NCBI RefSeq assembly: GCF_026650985.1
Contig: NZ_CP086239.1
Coordinates: 4,738,501-4,802,500 of the forward strand
Reading direction: 5' to 3'
Length of the DNA: 64,000 nt
Source: Clostridium estertheticum
GTDB taxonomy: Bacteria; Bacillota; Clostridia; Clostridiales; Clostridiaceae
In this document: positions 47,191 to 56,586 of the stretch, in pieces
How positions within the stretch are numbered: the first letter of the stretch is position 1
How the letters are laid out: every line of letters begins with the position of its first letter
Translations under genes and position numbers: made by a program
The notes under the pieces: model-generated
Databases searched by the model: none
What the model saw: the letters and a program-made list of their open reading frames with translations, nothing else
Told to the model about the DNA's origin: nothing

Positions 47191-47454
47191 ATGGATTATC
47201 TAATACTATGTGTAATTGTACTTTATATTTCAATACTTACAAATAAGATTGATTCATTGCAAAAACATATAACTCGCATGAATTCAAATTTAATCAAGAT
47301 CGCAAAGCAGGTTGGAATTCCAGAAGATCCTTTAGACGATGAGTTAAAAAGTATCATAGATAAAGATGGAAAAATTAAGGCGATAAAAAAATGTAGAGAG
47401 GTTACTGGATTTGGATTAAAGGAAGCAAAAGATTATGTCGATAACCTAAAATAA
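47191..47454 (+). CDS. Small membrane-anchored protein with ribosomal L7/L12 C-terminal-like domain
   Basis: An 87-residue protein. Residues 1-17 are one hydrophobic helix ([14 protein letters not shown]), a linker with PEDPLDDEL follows, and the C-terminus [20 protein letters not shown] strongly resembles the end of ribosomal protein L7/L12 (IKVVREITGLGLKEAK type). AGGGGAGATGAG precedes the ATG at 47191; the longer upstream frame has no site. It lies in the cobalamin run between cbiC and cbiD. Similar 'L7/L12-like' small proteins occur in firmicutes without a known function. Confidence 0.75.
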   Translation: MDYLILCVIVLYISILTNKIDSLQKHITRMNSNLIKIAKQVGIPEDPLDDELKSIIDKDGKIKAIKKCREVTGFGLKEAKDYVDNLK

Positions 47455-47483
47455 ATAACAACCTTAGCAGGGGGTACATGATA

Positions 47484-48569
47484 ATGCTTGATTTATATGT
47501 TAATTTTAATGGTAAAAAACTTAGGTGTGGATATACAACTGGATCTTGCGCGGCGGCGGCCGCAAAAGCAGCTACGCAGATATTGTTTTATGATACTGAT
47601 ATAGATGAGATAAAGATAGACACCCCAAAGGGTATAGAACTATTGCTTCCAATATATAAGGTAGTAAAAGGTGAAAACTTTGTAGAGTGTTGCATTATAA
47701 AAGATGGTGGAGATGATCCTGATGCAACTCACGGCATGGAAATCTGGTCAAGAGCTGAAAAATCAGAATCAGGATATACATTAAAAGGTGGAAAAGGCAT
47801 TGGGATAGTTAGGGGAGAAGGATTATATGTACCTAAGGGTGATTGGGCAATTAACCCGGTTCCTAGAAAAATGATAGAAAAAGAAGTAAGGGAAGTGCTG
47901 CCGAAAGACGTCGGGATTACAATAACTGTATTCGTACCCGAGGGGGAAGAGGTAGCCAAGAAAACTTTTAATCCAAGGCTTGGAATTGAAGGTGGCATAT
48001 CAATATTAGGAACAACAGGAATTGTGACACCAATGTCACAGGAAGCCCTTACAGAATCTATTAATATAGAAATATCTCAAAAGGTAGCCGCTGGGCATAA
48101 AGATCTCACCTTGGTTTTTGGTAACATGGGGGAAGATATGGCGTCGAAGATAGGGCTTAGATCTGATAATATAGTAATGGTTTCAAACTATATAGGATTT
48201 GCTTTAAATAGTTGCATGGAAAAACATATAGAAAACATTCTTCTTATAGGGCATATAGGAAAAGCATGTAAGATAGCAGCGGGATGTTTTCAAACTCATA
48301 GTAGGGTATGCGATGTGAGGCTAGAAGTAATAGCACTAGAACTAGCTTTAATAGGCGCTCCTACTGATATTGTAGCTAAGGTTTATAAAGAAAAAACTAC
48401 TGAAGGCGCAATAAAGTTATTAGAGGATGATTACAATGAAATATATGAAAATATAACAAATAAGGTAAAGAAAAGATTGTTCCAGTATACATACGAAACT
48501 ATTCCAGCAGAAGTTATTATGTTTTCTATGAATAAAGGGATTTTGTATGACACTAGGGAAAATAAGTAG
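47484..48569 (+). CDS. cbiD: Cobalt-precorrin-5B C1-methyltransferase CbiD
   Basis: Methylates C1 of the corrin ring in the anaerobic route. [16 protein letters not shown] is the CbiD N-terminal signature, [11 protein letters not shown] is the next strong motif, and [13 protein letters not shown] lies in the middle. About 361 residues is standard. Two in-frame ATGs (47478 and 47484) follow AGGGGG; the second has better spacing. Confidence 0.95.
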   Translation: MLDLYVNFNGKKLRCGYTTGSCAAAAAKAATQILFYDTDIDEIKIDTPKGIELLLPIYKVVKGENFVECCIIKDGGDDPDATHGMEIWSRAEKSESGYTLKGGKGIGIVRGEGLYVPKGDWAINPVPRKMIEKEVREVLPKDVGITITVFVPEGEEVAKKTFNPRLGIEGGISILGTTGIVTPMSQEALTESINIEISQKVAAGHKDLTLVFGNMGEDMASKIGLRSDNIVMVSNYIGFALNSCMEKHIENILLIGHIGKACKIAAGCFQTHSRVCDVRLEVIALELALIGAPTDIVAKVYKEKTTEGAIKLLEDDYNEIYENITNKVKKRLFQYTYETIPAEVIMFSMNKGILYDTRENK

Positions 48570-48664
48570 GGACGGTTAACAACTAATGAACATAATGCTT
48601 ATCCTAACGAACAAGAAACTAAACAGATAATCAATCAAATAAACAGGGACAGTTAACAATTAAT
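48568..48664 (+). repeat. REP pair between cbiD and cbiE
   Basis: AGGGACGGTTAACAACTAAT starts within the cbiD stop region at 48568, and CAGGGACAGTTAACAATTAA lies at 48645, direct orientation. Confidence 0.85.
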
Positions 48665-48696
48665 GCATGAATAAATAGTGAAAGGTTGCAAAAAAT

Positions 48697-49302
48697 ATGG
48701 TTTATATAGTGGGTATTGGGCCTGGAAACCCCAAATATATTATCCCTTTGGCAGTAGAGACTATGGAAAAGGTTGATGTAATCATAGGGTTTGAAAGAGC
48801 TGTAGCGAGTATACCTAAAACTAATGTTCAAAAGATAATAGTTAAAACATTAAAGAATATTATGGATTATATAACAGAAAATATTGATAAAGATATCGCA
48901 ATAATAGCATCGGGTGATCCGTGTTTTTATGGTATAGTAAACTATATAAATAATAACTTTAAAGGCGAAACAGAGGTAGTTCCAGGTATAAGTTCTTTTC
49001 AATATTTAATGTGTAAGCTCAAAAAACCATGGCAAAATGCTCATCTAGGTAGTATGCACGGAAGGCAAGAAGATTTTATAGAGATTGTGCAAAATCATGA
49101 GATATCTGTTTGGCTTACCGATAAAAGTAATTCACCACAAGCTTTATGTAGAAAACTTTTTGATAATAATATTAAAGCTACGATTTATGTTGGCCTAGAA
49201 TTATCTTATGTGGATGAAAAAATAATAAAAGGTACAGTTGAAGAAATTAAGGATAAAGTTTTTGATGATCTTAGTGTGGTTGTCATAGAAAATATAAATT
49301 AA
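48697..49302 (+). CDS. cbiE: Cobalt-precorrin-7 C5-methyltransferase CbiE
   Basis: SAM-dependent C5 methylation; together with CbiT it does the work of CobL. IVGIGPGNPKYI is the tetrapyrrole-methylase N-terminus, IASGDPCFYG the SAM motif, and VPGISSFQYLMCKL the third motif. Its 201 residues fit a stand-alone CbiE. AAAGG precedes the ATG. Its partner cbiT is 39 kb away at 9.5 kb. Confidence 0.92.
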   Translation: MVYIVGIGPGNPKYIIPLAVETMEKVDVIIGFERAVASIPKTNVQKIIVKTLKNIMDYITENIDKDIAIIASGDPCFYGIVNYINNNFKGETEVVPGISSFQYLMCKLKKPWQNAHLGSMHGRQEDFIEIVQNHEISVWLTDKSNSPQALCRKLFDNNIKATIYVGLELSYVDEKIIKGTVEEIKDKVFDDLSVVVIENIN

Positions 49303-49407
49303 TTAGCTACATAATAATATATTAAAGCACTGACTTATAATTAATTTGTTAAGGACGATTAAGAAGATATGGATAGAGACTATTTTACTAGAGATGGAGG
49401 GATTAAA

Positions 49408-50073
49408 ATGGCAAAATTATATGGGGTAGGGGTAGGACCTGGAGACAAGGAACTGCTTACGATAAAGGCAATTAAAACTATTGGGAAATGTGATGTTATA
49501 GTAGTTCCAAGTGCTATGAATGGTGGGAAAAGCATAGCCCATGAAATAGCAGAGGAATATATTAACAAGGACTCAGAAGTGTTAGTTAAACATTTTCCTA
49601 TGGGTGGAGCAGAGCAGGAAGCGAAGATTTATGAAGCTTTTAAGTCTATTGAAGAGAAATTAAAAGCTGGAAAAGATGTAGCTTTCTTAACTATAGGAGA
49701 TCCATTTGTATATAGCACATATATATATCTTTTAAATTATATTAAGGAAAGTGGGTATGAAGTTGAAACAATTCCTGGTATAACCTCATTTTGTGCTTGC
49801 GCAAGCATTGCTAATGAATATTTAGTAATTGGGAACGAACCGCTTTTAATACTTCCAGCATCAAGGCTCGATACTATAAAGGATGAAAAATTCCTAGTAA
49901 TTATGAAGGTTTATAAAATCGAAGAAGAAGTTTTAGATTGCCTAGAAGCGAAGGGTTATAAATATGTATATGTTAAAAGAGCTGGTAGAGAAGGACAAGA
50001 AGTCCTTCGATGTCGCGAAGATATATTAAAAAATAAAGAATATATGAGTTTAATAATTGCGAAGAAAGAATAA
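49408..50073 (+). CDS. cbiL: Cobalt-factor II C20-methyltransferase CbiL
   Basis: Methylates C20 of cobalt-sirohydrochlorin (factor II), the first ring methylation after cobalt insertion. GVGVGPGDKELLTIKAI, the motif IGDPFVYSTYIYLL and ETIPGITSFCACA are typical of CbiL. It has 221 residues from the ATG at 49408, behind GGAGGG; the longer in-frame version adds an unconserved leader. A degenerate repeat-like GGACGATTAAGAA lies just upstream. Confidence 0.93.
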   Translation: MAKLYGVGVGPGDKELLTIKAIKTIGKCDVIVVPSAMNGGKSIAHEIAEEYINKDSEVLVKHFPMGGAEQEAKIYEAFKSIEEKLKAGKDVAFLTIGDPFVYSTYIYLLNYIKESGYEVETIPGITSFCACASIANEYLVIGNEPLLILPASRLDTIKDEKFLVIMKVYKIEEEVLDCLEAKGYKYVYVKRAGREGQEVLRCREDILKNKEYMSLIIAKKE

Positions 50074-50077
50074 AGGT

Positions 50078-50133
50078 AGGGACAGTTAAGAACTAATCCT
50101 CAAAACAATAGGTGGGGACAGGTAATAACTATT
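50078..50133 (+). repeat. Two degenerate REP copies between cbiL and cbiF
   Basis: AGGGACAGTTAAGAACTAAT (50078-50097) and GTGGGGACAGGTAATAACTA (from 50112), direct orientation. The second is the most diverged copy seen. Confidence 0.75.
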
Positions 50134-50153
50134 CTAAAAGGAAGGTGAATTTA

Positions 50154-50906
50154 ATGGTTTATTTTATTGGTGCAGGCCCAGGTGATGTGGATTTAATTAC
50201 AGTTAAGGGAAGAAATATATTATCGACTGCCGATGTAGTTATTTATGCGGGATCGCTTGTAAGTGCAGAGCATATCACATTTTGCAAAAAAGAAGTAGTA
50301 GTTCACAATTCAGCTTCGATGACTCTTGAGGATGTTATTGAGGTTATGAAAAAAGCGGATAGCGAGAATAAAAGTGTAGTAAGACTTCATACCGGAGACC
50401 CAGCTATATATGGAGCAATAAAAGAGCAGATGGACGAGTTAGATAAATTAAATATAGATTATTCTATTGTGCCAGGGGTGAGCTCCTTCTCGGCTGCAGC
50501 ATCTGTTATCAAAAAAGAATTTACGCTTCCGAGTGTAACTCAAACCCTTATTCTTACAAGGGTTGAGGGCAGAACTCCGGTGCCAGAAACTGAGGATTTA
50601 GAAAAGCTTGCGTCAATTGGGGCATCAATGGCCATTTTCTTATCTATAAGTATGATAGATAAAGTAGTTGCAAAACTTAAGGCAGGTTATGGTAGGAATG
50701 TTCCAATAGCTGTCATTGAGAGAGCTACGTGGGCAGATGAAAGAGCTATTATTGGAACTTTAGATGATATAGCAGATAAAGTAAAAGAAGCTAAAATAAC
50801 AAAATGCGCTCAAATTCTTGTAGGTGATTTCATAGATTGTGAATATGAGAAAAGCCTTCTGTATGATAAGACATTTACGCATATGTTTAGGGAAGGAAAA
50901 AAATAG
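50154..50906 (+). CDS. cbiF: Cobalt-precorrin-4 C11-methyltransferase CbiF
   Basis: SAM-dependent C11 methylation. FIGAGPGDVDLITVKG, the motif LHTGDPAIYGA and VPGVSSFSAAA followed by TRVEGRTPVPE define CbiF/CobM. It has 250 residues from the ATG at 50154, behind AAGGAAGGTG; an upstream in-frame start would read through a repeat copy. Confidence 0.94.
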   Translation: MVYFIGAGPGDVDLITVKGRNILSTADVVIYAGSLVSAEHITFCKKEVVVHNSASMTLEDVIEVMKKADSENKSVVRLHTGDPAIYGAIKEQMDELDKLNIDYSIVPGVSSFSAAASVIKKEFTLPSVTQTLILTRVEGRTPVPETEDLEKLASIGASMAIFLSISMIDKVVAKLKAGYGRNVPIAVIERATWADERAIIGTLDDIADKVKEAKITKCAQILVGDFIDCEYEKSLLYDKTFTHMFREGKK

Positions 50907-50926
50907 GGAGTGAAGGAGACGATAAA

Positions 50927-51643
50927 TTGGGAAAATTATATGTAATTGGAATAGGTCCGGGTGGACTTCCACATATGACAATAAGAGCAATGGACGCCAT
51001 AAAACAAAGTGATATAATTGTAGGTTATAACAAATATATAGATATGATAAAACCTCTACTCGCTGGCAAAGAAATATTCTCAACAGGCATGAAGGGTGAG
51101 GAAGAGAGATGCAAGAAAGCGTTAGAGCTTAGCCATGATAAGATTGTGAGTGTGGTAAGTACTGGTGATTCTGGGATTTATGGAATGGCAGGGCTAATTC
51201 TTCAGCTAAGAGTGGATGAAGAAGTTGAAGTTATTCCAGGGGTTACGGCCTCATCTGCAGCAGCGTCGGTACTTGGTGCACCATTAATGCATGATAACTG
51301 TAATATAAGTTTAAGTGACTTAATGACTCCATACGAATTAATTCAAAATAGGGTAAATTTAGCCGCAGAAGGTGATTTTGTTATATCATTGTACAATCCT
51401 AAAAGTAAAGGGAGACCTCATTATTTAAGAGAATGTATAAATATAATAAAAATGCACAGAGATGGAACTACTCCAATAGCTGTAGTTAAAAATGCACTTC
51501 GAGATGGACAAGAAGTAAGTATCTCAACACTAGATACTTTTGACGATAACATAGCTGATATGTTATCAATTGTTATAATTGGTAACAGTCAGAGTTACGT
51601 AAAAGATGGTAAATTTATAACACCAAGAGGATATAACGTTTAG
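50927..51643 (+). CDS. cbiH: Cobalt-factor III C17-methyltransferase CbiH
   Basis: Methylates C17 and drives ring contraction in the anaerobic pathway. VIGIGPGGLPHMTIRA, STGDSGIYGMAGL and IPGVTASSAAASVLGAPLMHD are characteristic, with SLYNPKSKGRP near the C-terminus. Its 238 residues are typical; no extra C-terminal domain is fused. The TTG start follows GAAGGAG. Twenty bases after cbiF, so clearly cotranscribed. Confidence 0.94.
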   Translation: MGKLYVIGIGPGGLPHMTIRAMDAIKQSDIIVGYNKYIDMIKPLLAGKEIFSTGMKGEEERCKKALELSHDKIVSVVSTGDSGIYGMAGLILQLRVDEEVEVIPGVTASSAAASVLGAPLMHDNCNISLSDLMTPYELIQNRVNLAAEGDFVISLYNPKSKGRPHYLRECINIIKMHRDGTTPIAVVKNALRDGQEVSISTLDTFDDNIADMLSIVIIGNSQSYVKDGKFITPRGYNV

Positions 51644-51672
51644 AATAACAGAGGAAGGTGAGGGGTGGAGTG

Positions 51673-51829
51673 GAGGGACGGTTAACAACTAATAAGTTTT
51701 TATCATAACAATAAATAGGGGAAAGTTATTAACTGTCCCCGCTTTTATCTGCTTTTTTTCGCTTTTAACCACCGCTTTTGTTCGTGATTTTAGGCATCAT
51801 AAACACTAATTAGTTGTTAACCGTCCCCA
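51673..51829. repeat. Three REP copies between cbiH and cbiJ
   Basis: Direct GAGGGACGGTTAACAACTAA at 51673, then inverted GTTATTAACTGTCCCC (51725-51740) and ATTAGTTGTTAACCGTCCCC (51809-51828). The first two can form a large hairpin. Confidence 0.85.
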
Positions 51830-51882
51830 CTATTTTGTCCCTGCTTTCCCACGAACACTATTAAGGGTGACAGGAGTGAATG

Positions 51883-52662
51883 ATGATGATAGGTTTAATT
51901 GTAGGTACTTCAGAAGGAAAAAATATTCTCTCAGGGTTAAATAAATTTACAGAGGATATTTTCATATCAACAGCTACAGCATATGGTGCAGAGCTTTTGA
52001 AGGATTATAAATATAAAGTTTTTAATGAAAAACCATTAGATTTAGTTGGACTTATGGAAGTTATAAAAAAGAATGATATAAAAATTTTAATTGATGCATC
52101 CCATCCATATGCGCTAGAAATTACAGAAAATGCAATCGAAGCCTGTAGAGTTTATGGAGTACAATATGTTAGATATGAGAGACCACCAGTTCTTAATGAG
52201 TTTAAGGATAATAAAAATGTTGTTGTGGTGGAAGATTATGAGAGTCTTTATGAGCATCTAAAAACGATAGATGGAACTATTCTTAATACCACAGGTAGCA
52301 GAAATATAGTTAAAATTTTAGACTTTAATTTAAAGAATAGAGTAATACATAGAGTGTTACCATCAGTTAAAGTATTAGTAGAGATTTTAGACCTAGGTGT
52401 TGCAGTTGAGGATATAGTGGCAATGAAGGGACCAGTAGGATATGAACTGAATTGTGGCTTTATTAATGAATATAGGGCCAAAGCAATACTTATGAAGGAT
52501 AGCGGAGTTCAAGGTGGAACTTTTGATAAAATAAAAGCTGCTGTAGATAATAATATAATGGCATTTATAATTGGAAGAAAACCTATGGAGTATTCAAAAG
52601 TATTTTATAGTGAGATAGAAGTTGTAAAATATGTTTCTGGTTTAGTGGAAGTAACTAAATAA
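51883..52662 (+). CDS. cbiJ: Cobalt-precorrin-6A reductase CbiJ
   Basis: NAD(P)H-dependent reduction of cobalt-precorrin-6A. LIVGTSEGKNILSGL is the N-terminus, DASHPYALEITENAIEAC the second motif, and MKGPVGYELN plus KDSGVQGGTFDKI are conserved near the end. About 259 residues. Three in-frame ATGs (51880, 51883, 51886) follow AGGAG; I use the middle one for spacing. Last cobalamin gene in the window, followed by a terminator. Confidence 0.93.
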   Translation: MMIGLIVGTSEGKNILSGLNKFTEDIFISTATAYGAELLKDYKYKVFNEKPLDLVGLMEVIKKNDIKILIDASHPYALEITENAIEACRVYGVQYVRYERPPVLNEFKDNKNVVVVEDYESLYEHLKTIDGTILNTTGSRNIVKILDFNLKNRVIHRVLPSVKVLVEILDLGVAVEDIVAMKGPVGYELNCGFINEYRAKAILMKDSGVQGGTFDKIKAAVDNNIMAFIIGRKPMEYSKVFYSEIEVVKYVSGLVEVTK

Positions 52663-53079
52663 AATTTGGTCTCTTTATGAGCAAAATATGATTAACATAA
52701 ATTTATATGTATAGAATAGGTACTCTTAAAAAAGTATCTGATCTATACGTATTTTTTTATATGCTTTATTCATGAAAATAGGATGACAAATGAGCAAAAT
52801 TATATGTTAAGTTGTTTTAAATAAACTCGATAATAAGAATAATGGTTTATTTGAGCATACGGATAAATATCTTATAATATTTTACAAATTTTATATAAAA
52901 CAATATAAAAATGCAACTAAATTACAATTGTAAGCGTTATATGAGTGTAAACAATTGAAAAAGTTTATCATTTTTTAACTTATGAAGAAGATTTTAATAT
53001 TACTAATATTTTATTGGGGTATTAGGTAAAGAGTAAGAGAATATCAAAATTAGAACATAGAAGATGGGGGTATATATTA
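52663..53079. other. Intergenic region after cbiJ
   Basis: 417 AT-rich bases. The first part holds the cbiJ terminator; the rest presumably carries the promoter of the secreted glucosaminidase gene. I see no ORF, RNA gene or repeat. Confidence 0.4.
52705..52759 (+). terminator. Terminator after cbiJ
   Basis: ATATGTATAGA pairs with TCTATACGTAT, with inner AGGTACT/AGTATCT, followed by TTTTTTTA. Confidence 0.82.
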
Positions 53080-54858
53080 ATGAATAAGAGAATTACGAGT
53101 TCAATTATTGCTGCTTTAATGATAGCAGGTTCAACATCCATTACGACATTTGCAGCAATGGGAAGTGGTAGTGTTGTTATAGGTAACAAAGCTTTTGATT
53201 TAAAGTACGCTAATGATCAGGCAAATGCTAATGAGATTGCTAGTGCAATAATAGCTGGCGGAGAAGTTTATATTAAAGATTTTGAGGGAAATTGGAAAAG
53301 TAATATTTCAGAATCAATAATTAATGCAAATATTATACCAGCTGTAACTTATAAAAATGATGATGGGACATCTAATTTCGATGTTGGAGATAAAGAACAG
53401 GTGGATATAATAACAGTTCAATCTGTTAGTTCTATTGCTGATAAAAATGTAATATATGGGGTAACAGCTGCAAATGTTGGACTTCCAACAACAGTAACAC
53501 TTAAATTAAGTGATAATACAACTAAAGACGTAAGCGTTACTTGGACAAGCTCTATTTATGATGGAACTAAAACAGCAACATACATATTTACTGGTGTTTA
53601 TGCACTTCCAAGTGGCGTAACTGGAACAAAGCCATCTGTAAAAGTTAATGTTTTAGTTGGAGTAAAACCTAATGCAGCTGATATAGCTTCTGCAAAAGCA
53701 GTAGATACTAAAATAATAGCATTGCCAACATTAAATGCTTTAACATTAGCAAATAAAACAGGCGTAGTAGCAGTTAGAAATGCTTATGCATCAGTAACTA
53801 GTGCACAAAAGCTTTTAGTTACAAAACTTAGTACATTAGTAGCAGCAGAAGGTAAAATAGCTGATCTTCAAGCAAACGCAGATGAAAAAATAGCAGAAGT
53901 TGCGGAAGAAGCAGCAGTAAGTATTGCTGAGAAATCAAAAATGAATGTCGATGTTACTAAAGCAAATGGACTTATACAAGCAGTTAAAAATGCTGCAAAG
54001 CAAGCAGAATTTAGTGAGCGAATATCTAACATTAATATATTAGATGAAATAGTATCAAAGGGAAATAATACATTTAAATTAACACCATATGATGTTTCAT
54101 TAGATGATCTTATTAGCGAAGAAATGGGAAATACTCCAGCAGCTAGTATTGGCGGCAAGTGGCTTTATGCGGCAACAAAAGATGGAAAACTCGGGTATAC
54201 ATTAGAAGGTAACAATACATGGGTAAATTCTCCAACGAATTATAATAGCATTAAAAGTCAACTTACAAGCAATATAAACCCAATAAATTTAGAAAACGAT
54301 CCAGTTAAAATTTATCAATTTGTAGAACTTAACTATTCTGATTGTGTAAGTGCTGATACATTAAACACAATGTTTGGAGAAAATAATGCATTAAGTGGCA
54401 AAGGTCAAGTATTTATTGATGCAGCACAAAAATCTGATGTAAATCCCTTATACTTAGCGGGTCATTCAATACTAGAAACAGGACATGGTACTTCACTTTT
54501 GGCAAATGGTGGTACAAAAAAAGTTACTGGTGAGTATACTTATGGTATGCCTGTATTTAATTTGTTTGGAATTGGTGCAATTGATAGTGATGCGAATGCA
54601 GCTGGGACAAGCACGGCATTCAAAAATACCTGGACAGATATAGATTCGGCAATATATGGAGGAGCAGCATTTATTTCAGGAAAATATATAAGCAAAGGTC
54701 AGAATACGATTTATAAAATGAGATGGAATAATTTGGACGTTAATCATCAATACGCAACAGATGTTAGCTGGGCAAATAGTCAAACAAAAATTATTAAACA
54801 ATATTTTGACTTATGTCCTGAGGCTAAGTTAACATTTGATATTCCAGTTTATAAGTAA
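53080..54858 (+). CDS. Secreted glucosaminidase with Ig-like domain
   Basis: A 592-residue exported protein with a signal peptide (residues 1-26, ending TFAA). Residues about 120-200 form a bacterial Ig-like (group 4) domain with VTLKLSDNTTKDVSVTW. An alanine-rich helical linker (about 200-290) follows. The C-terminal ~150 residues are a glucosaminidase (PF01832-type) domain with the catalytic Glu in AGHSILETGHGTS and NLFGIGA. It probably cleaves peptidoglycan glycan strands in cell separation or turnover. No sortase or choline-binding motif is seen. Confidence 0.85.
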   Translation: MNKRITSSIIAALMIAGSTSITTFAAMGSGSVVIGNKAFDLKYANDQANANEIASAIIAGGEVYIKDFEGNWKSNISESIINANIIPAVTYKNDDGTSNFDVGDKEQVDIITVQSVSSIADKNVIYGVTAANVGLPTTVTLKLSDNTTKDVSVTWTSSIYDGTKTATYIFTGVYALPSGVTGTKPSVKVNVLVGVKPNAADIASAKAVDTKIIALPTLNALTLANKTGVVAVRNAYASVTSAQKLLVTKLSTLVAAEGKIADLQANADEKIAEVAEEAAVSIAEKSKMNVDVTKANGLIQAVKNAAKQAEFSERISNINILDEIVSKGNNTFKLTPYDVSLDDLISEEMGNTPAASIGGKWLYAATKDGKLGYTLEGNNTWVNSPTNYNSIKSQLTSNINPINLENDPVKIYQFVELNYSDCVSADTLNTMFGENNALSGKGQVFIDAAQKSDVNPLYLAGHSILETGHGTSLLANGGTKKVTGEYTYGMPVFNLFGIGAIDSDANAAGTSTAFKNTWTDIDSAIYGGAAFISGKYISKGQNTIYKMRWNNLDVNHQYATDVSWANSQTKIIKQYFDLCPEAKLTFDIPVYK

Positions 54859-54865
54859 GACAAGC

Positions 54866-54973
54866 ATTAGTTGTTAACCGTCCCCACGGTTAAGGGTTAA
54901 AAACAAGGGATAGTTATTAACTGTCCCCAACTTTTAAGCATTTGAGACAAACATTAGTTGTTAACCGTCCCCC
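54866..54973 (-). repeat. Three REP copies between the glucosaminidase and degV genes
   Basis: ATTAGTTGTTAACCGTCCCC (54866), AGTTATTAACTGTCCCC (54912) and ATTAGTTGTTAACCGTCCCC (54953), all inverted, at 41-46-base spacing. This is the last cluster in the window. Confidence 0.87.
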
Positions 54974-55105
54974 ACATTTTATTGATTGTATATATTTATA
55001 TTTATTGGACAAATTAATATATAAATGAATACATATGTATCAGTATTGATACACATAAATTATAGTGATATAATGATGATAATATTTAATGTAGGAGGGG
55101 TTAGT

Positions 55106-55954
55106 TTGGACAAGATAGCGCTTATAACAGACACTACAAGCGATTTGAGAAGTGACTTAATAGAGAAATACAGTATTAATGTATTACCCTTTAGGATTAT
55201 CTATTCTGATAGAGAGTATTTGGATAATGTGGATATAACACCACAGGATGTTTATGATAATATGAAGATAGAAGTACCTACATCCTCATTGCCATCAATG
55301 AAGGATATGGAGGAATTATTTTTAAAATTAGAAGAAGAGGGTTACACCCATGCGATAGCAATAACTTTATCTACTGGTTTATCTGGTATATATAATGCGA
55401 TGAAACTTACAAGTGAGAATCATCCAGGTATTATAACTCACGTATGTGATTCACAATCCATAGCATTTGGTGAGGGATTAATAGTTACAGAATGCGGAAA
55501 GCTTATACAAGAAGGTAAGAGTTTTGAGGAAATAGTTAAAGCTATTCCATCTATTAAAAAAAGAATCCATCTATACTTTTTAGTAGGTACTCTAGAATAC
55601 TTGAAAAAGGGTGGAAGAATAGGGAAAGTTGCAGGAACAATAGCTGAACTTTTAAATATCAAACCTATAATTTCACTTGATGAGGATGGTAAGTATTGTA
55701 CCGTCGAAAAGGTACGAGGTAGAAAACAGTCTCTTAACAAACTTATAGAACTTACAAATAAGATTTTGGATGAGAAGAAATGCAGGGTCTATATGTTGCA
55801 TGGTGATGCATTAGATGAGACAAAACAAGTAATGGAGAAAATAGGAAAACATCCAAATGTTATTTCCATAGAATTTGTAGGATATATAAGTCCTGTATCA
55901 GGTGTGCATAGTGGACCAGGTTTGGTAGGAATGGTTTGCATAGAGGAACCTTAG
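55106..55954 (+). CDS. DegV family fatty-acid-binding protein
   Basis: A 282-residue DegV protein. These bind a fatty acid and, as FakB, present it to the FakA kinase. IALITDTTSDLRSDLI is the N-terminal signature, SSLPSMKDM and TLSTGLSGIYNAM form the ligand pocket, and LEYLKKGGRIG follows. The TTG at 55106 with AGGAGGGG upstream is chosen; the longer frame is not conserved. No fakA is nearby. Its end overlaps the PadR gene by 19 bases. Confidence 0.9.
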   Translation: MDKIALITDTTSDLRSDLIEKYSINVLPFRIIYSDREYLDNVDITPQDVYDNMKIEVPTSSLPSMKDMEELFLKLEEEGYTHAIAITLSTGLSGIYNAMKLTSENHPGIITHVCDSQSIAFGEGLIVTECGKLIQEGKSFEEIVKAIPSIKKRIHLYFLVGTLEYLKKGGRIGKVAGTIAELLNIKPIISLDEDGKYCTVEKVRGRKQSLNKLIELTNKILDEKKCRVYMLHGDALDETKQVMEKIGKHPNVISIEFVGYISPVSGVHSGPGLVGMVCIEEP

Positions 55955-56418
55955 ATAAAAAGCCTACTAATGAAGTAAGTAAAGAAAATGAGATAGACAT
56001 TAAGGTCGAAGAAAAGAGATTGTACATTGAATACAAGAAAAAACTTTTGGAACTTCGAAGAGTTCGAAAGGAAAAAGAAGCAGTGGGTCAAGTATTCACA
56101 AAGGGATTGCTGCCTTTGTATGTGTTATATACTCTAAGTCTCGGCGAAACTAATGGAAATGATATATCTCATAAGATAGGCGAAAGAACAAATGGTCATT
56201 GGATTCCTAGTACAGGCGGAATATATCCTCTTTTAAAAAAGCTAGAAAAAGAAAAATTGATAGTTGGAGAGTGGAACGAATCTAAAAAAGCACAAAGAAT
56301 TTACAAAATCACAGAGCAAGGTAGATTAGAATTAGAAAATAAGAAATACTTACTGCGTGATAAGATTGAAGAAGCTTTAGAAGTATTTAAAATAATTTAT
56401 AGTGATCTATATAATTAA
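55936..56418 (+). CDS. PadR-family transcriptional regulator with N-terminal helical extension
   Basis: A 160-residue regulator. Residues 1-50 are charged and predicted helical. Residues about 55-140 form the PadR winged helix (GLLPLYVLYTLSLGETNGNDIS, STGGIYPLLKKLEKEKLI, ITEQGRLELE). The only plausible start is the TTG at 55936, inside the end of degV, with AGGA upstream, so it is translationally coupled. Target genes are unknown; adjacent genes and self-control are usual for PadR proteins. Confidence 0.8.
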   Translation: MHRGTLDKKPTNEVSKENEIDIKVEEKRLYIEYKKKLLELRRVRKEKEAVGQVFTKGLLPLYVLYTLSLGETNGNDISHKIGERTNGHWIPSTGGIYPLLKKLEKEKLIVGEWNESKKAQRIYKITEQGRLELENKKYLLRDKIEEALEVFKIIYSDLYN

Positions 56419-56430
56419 AGCATTAAACAT

Positions 56431-56468
56431 AAAAAGCTACAGGTGAATTCGAGCCTGTAGCTTTTTTA
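56431..56468 (+). terminator. Terminator after the PadR gene
   Basis: A 13-bp stem AAAAAGCTACAGG/CCTGTAGCTTTTT ending in TTTTTT. Confidence 0.9.
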
Positions 56469-56586
56469 CTTTTTTTCTTATATTATAATATATTTTGTTA
56501 TAATTTATATAAAATTTGAAGGAAATCTGTAGTATAAGTAGAATAGTAAAATATAATGGGAGCTTAAAAAAGGGGGAAATTCAAAG

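Noticed and set aside
50112-50153. Upstream start for cbiF
   Set aside because: The extension would translate a degenerate REP copy and is not part of the family; the ATG at 50154 has a good ribosome binding site.
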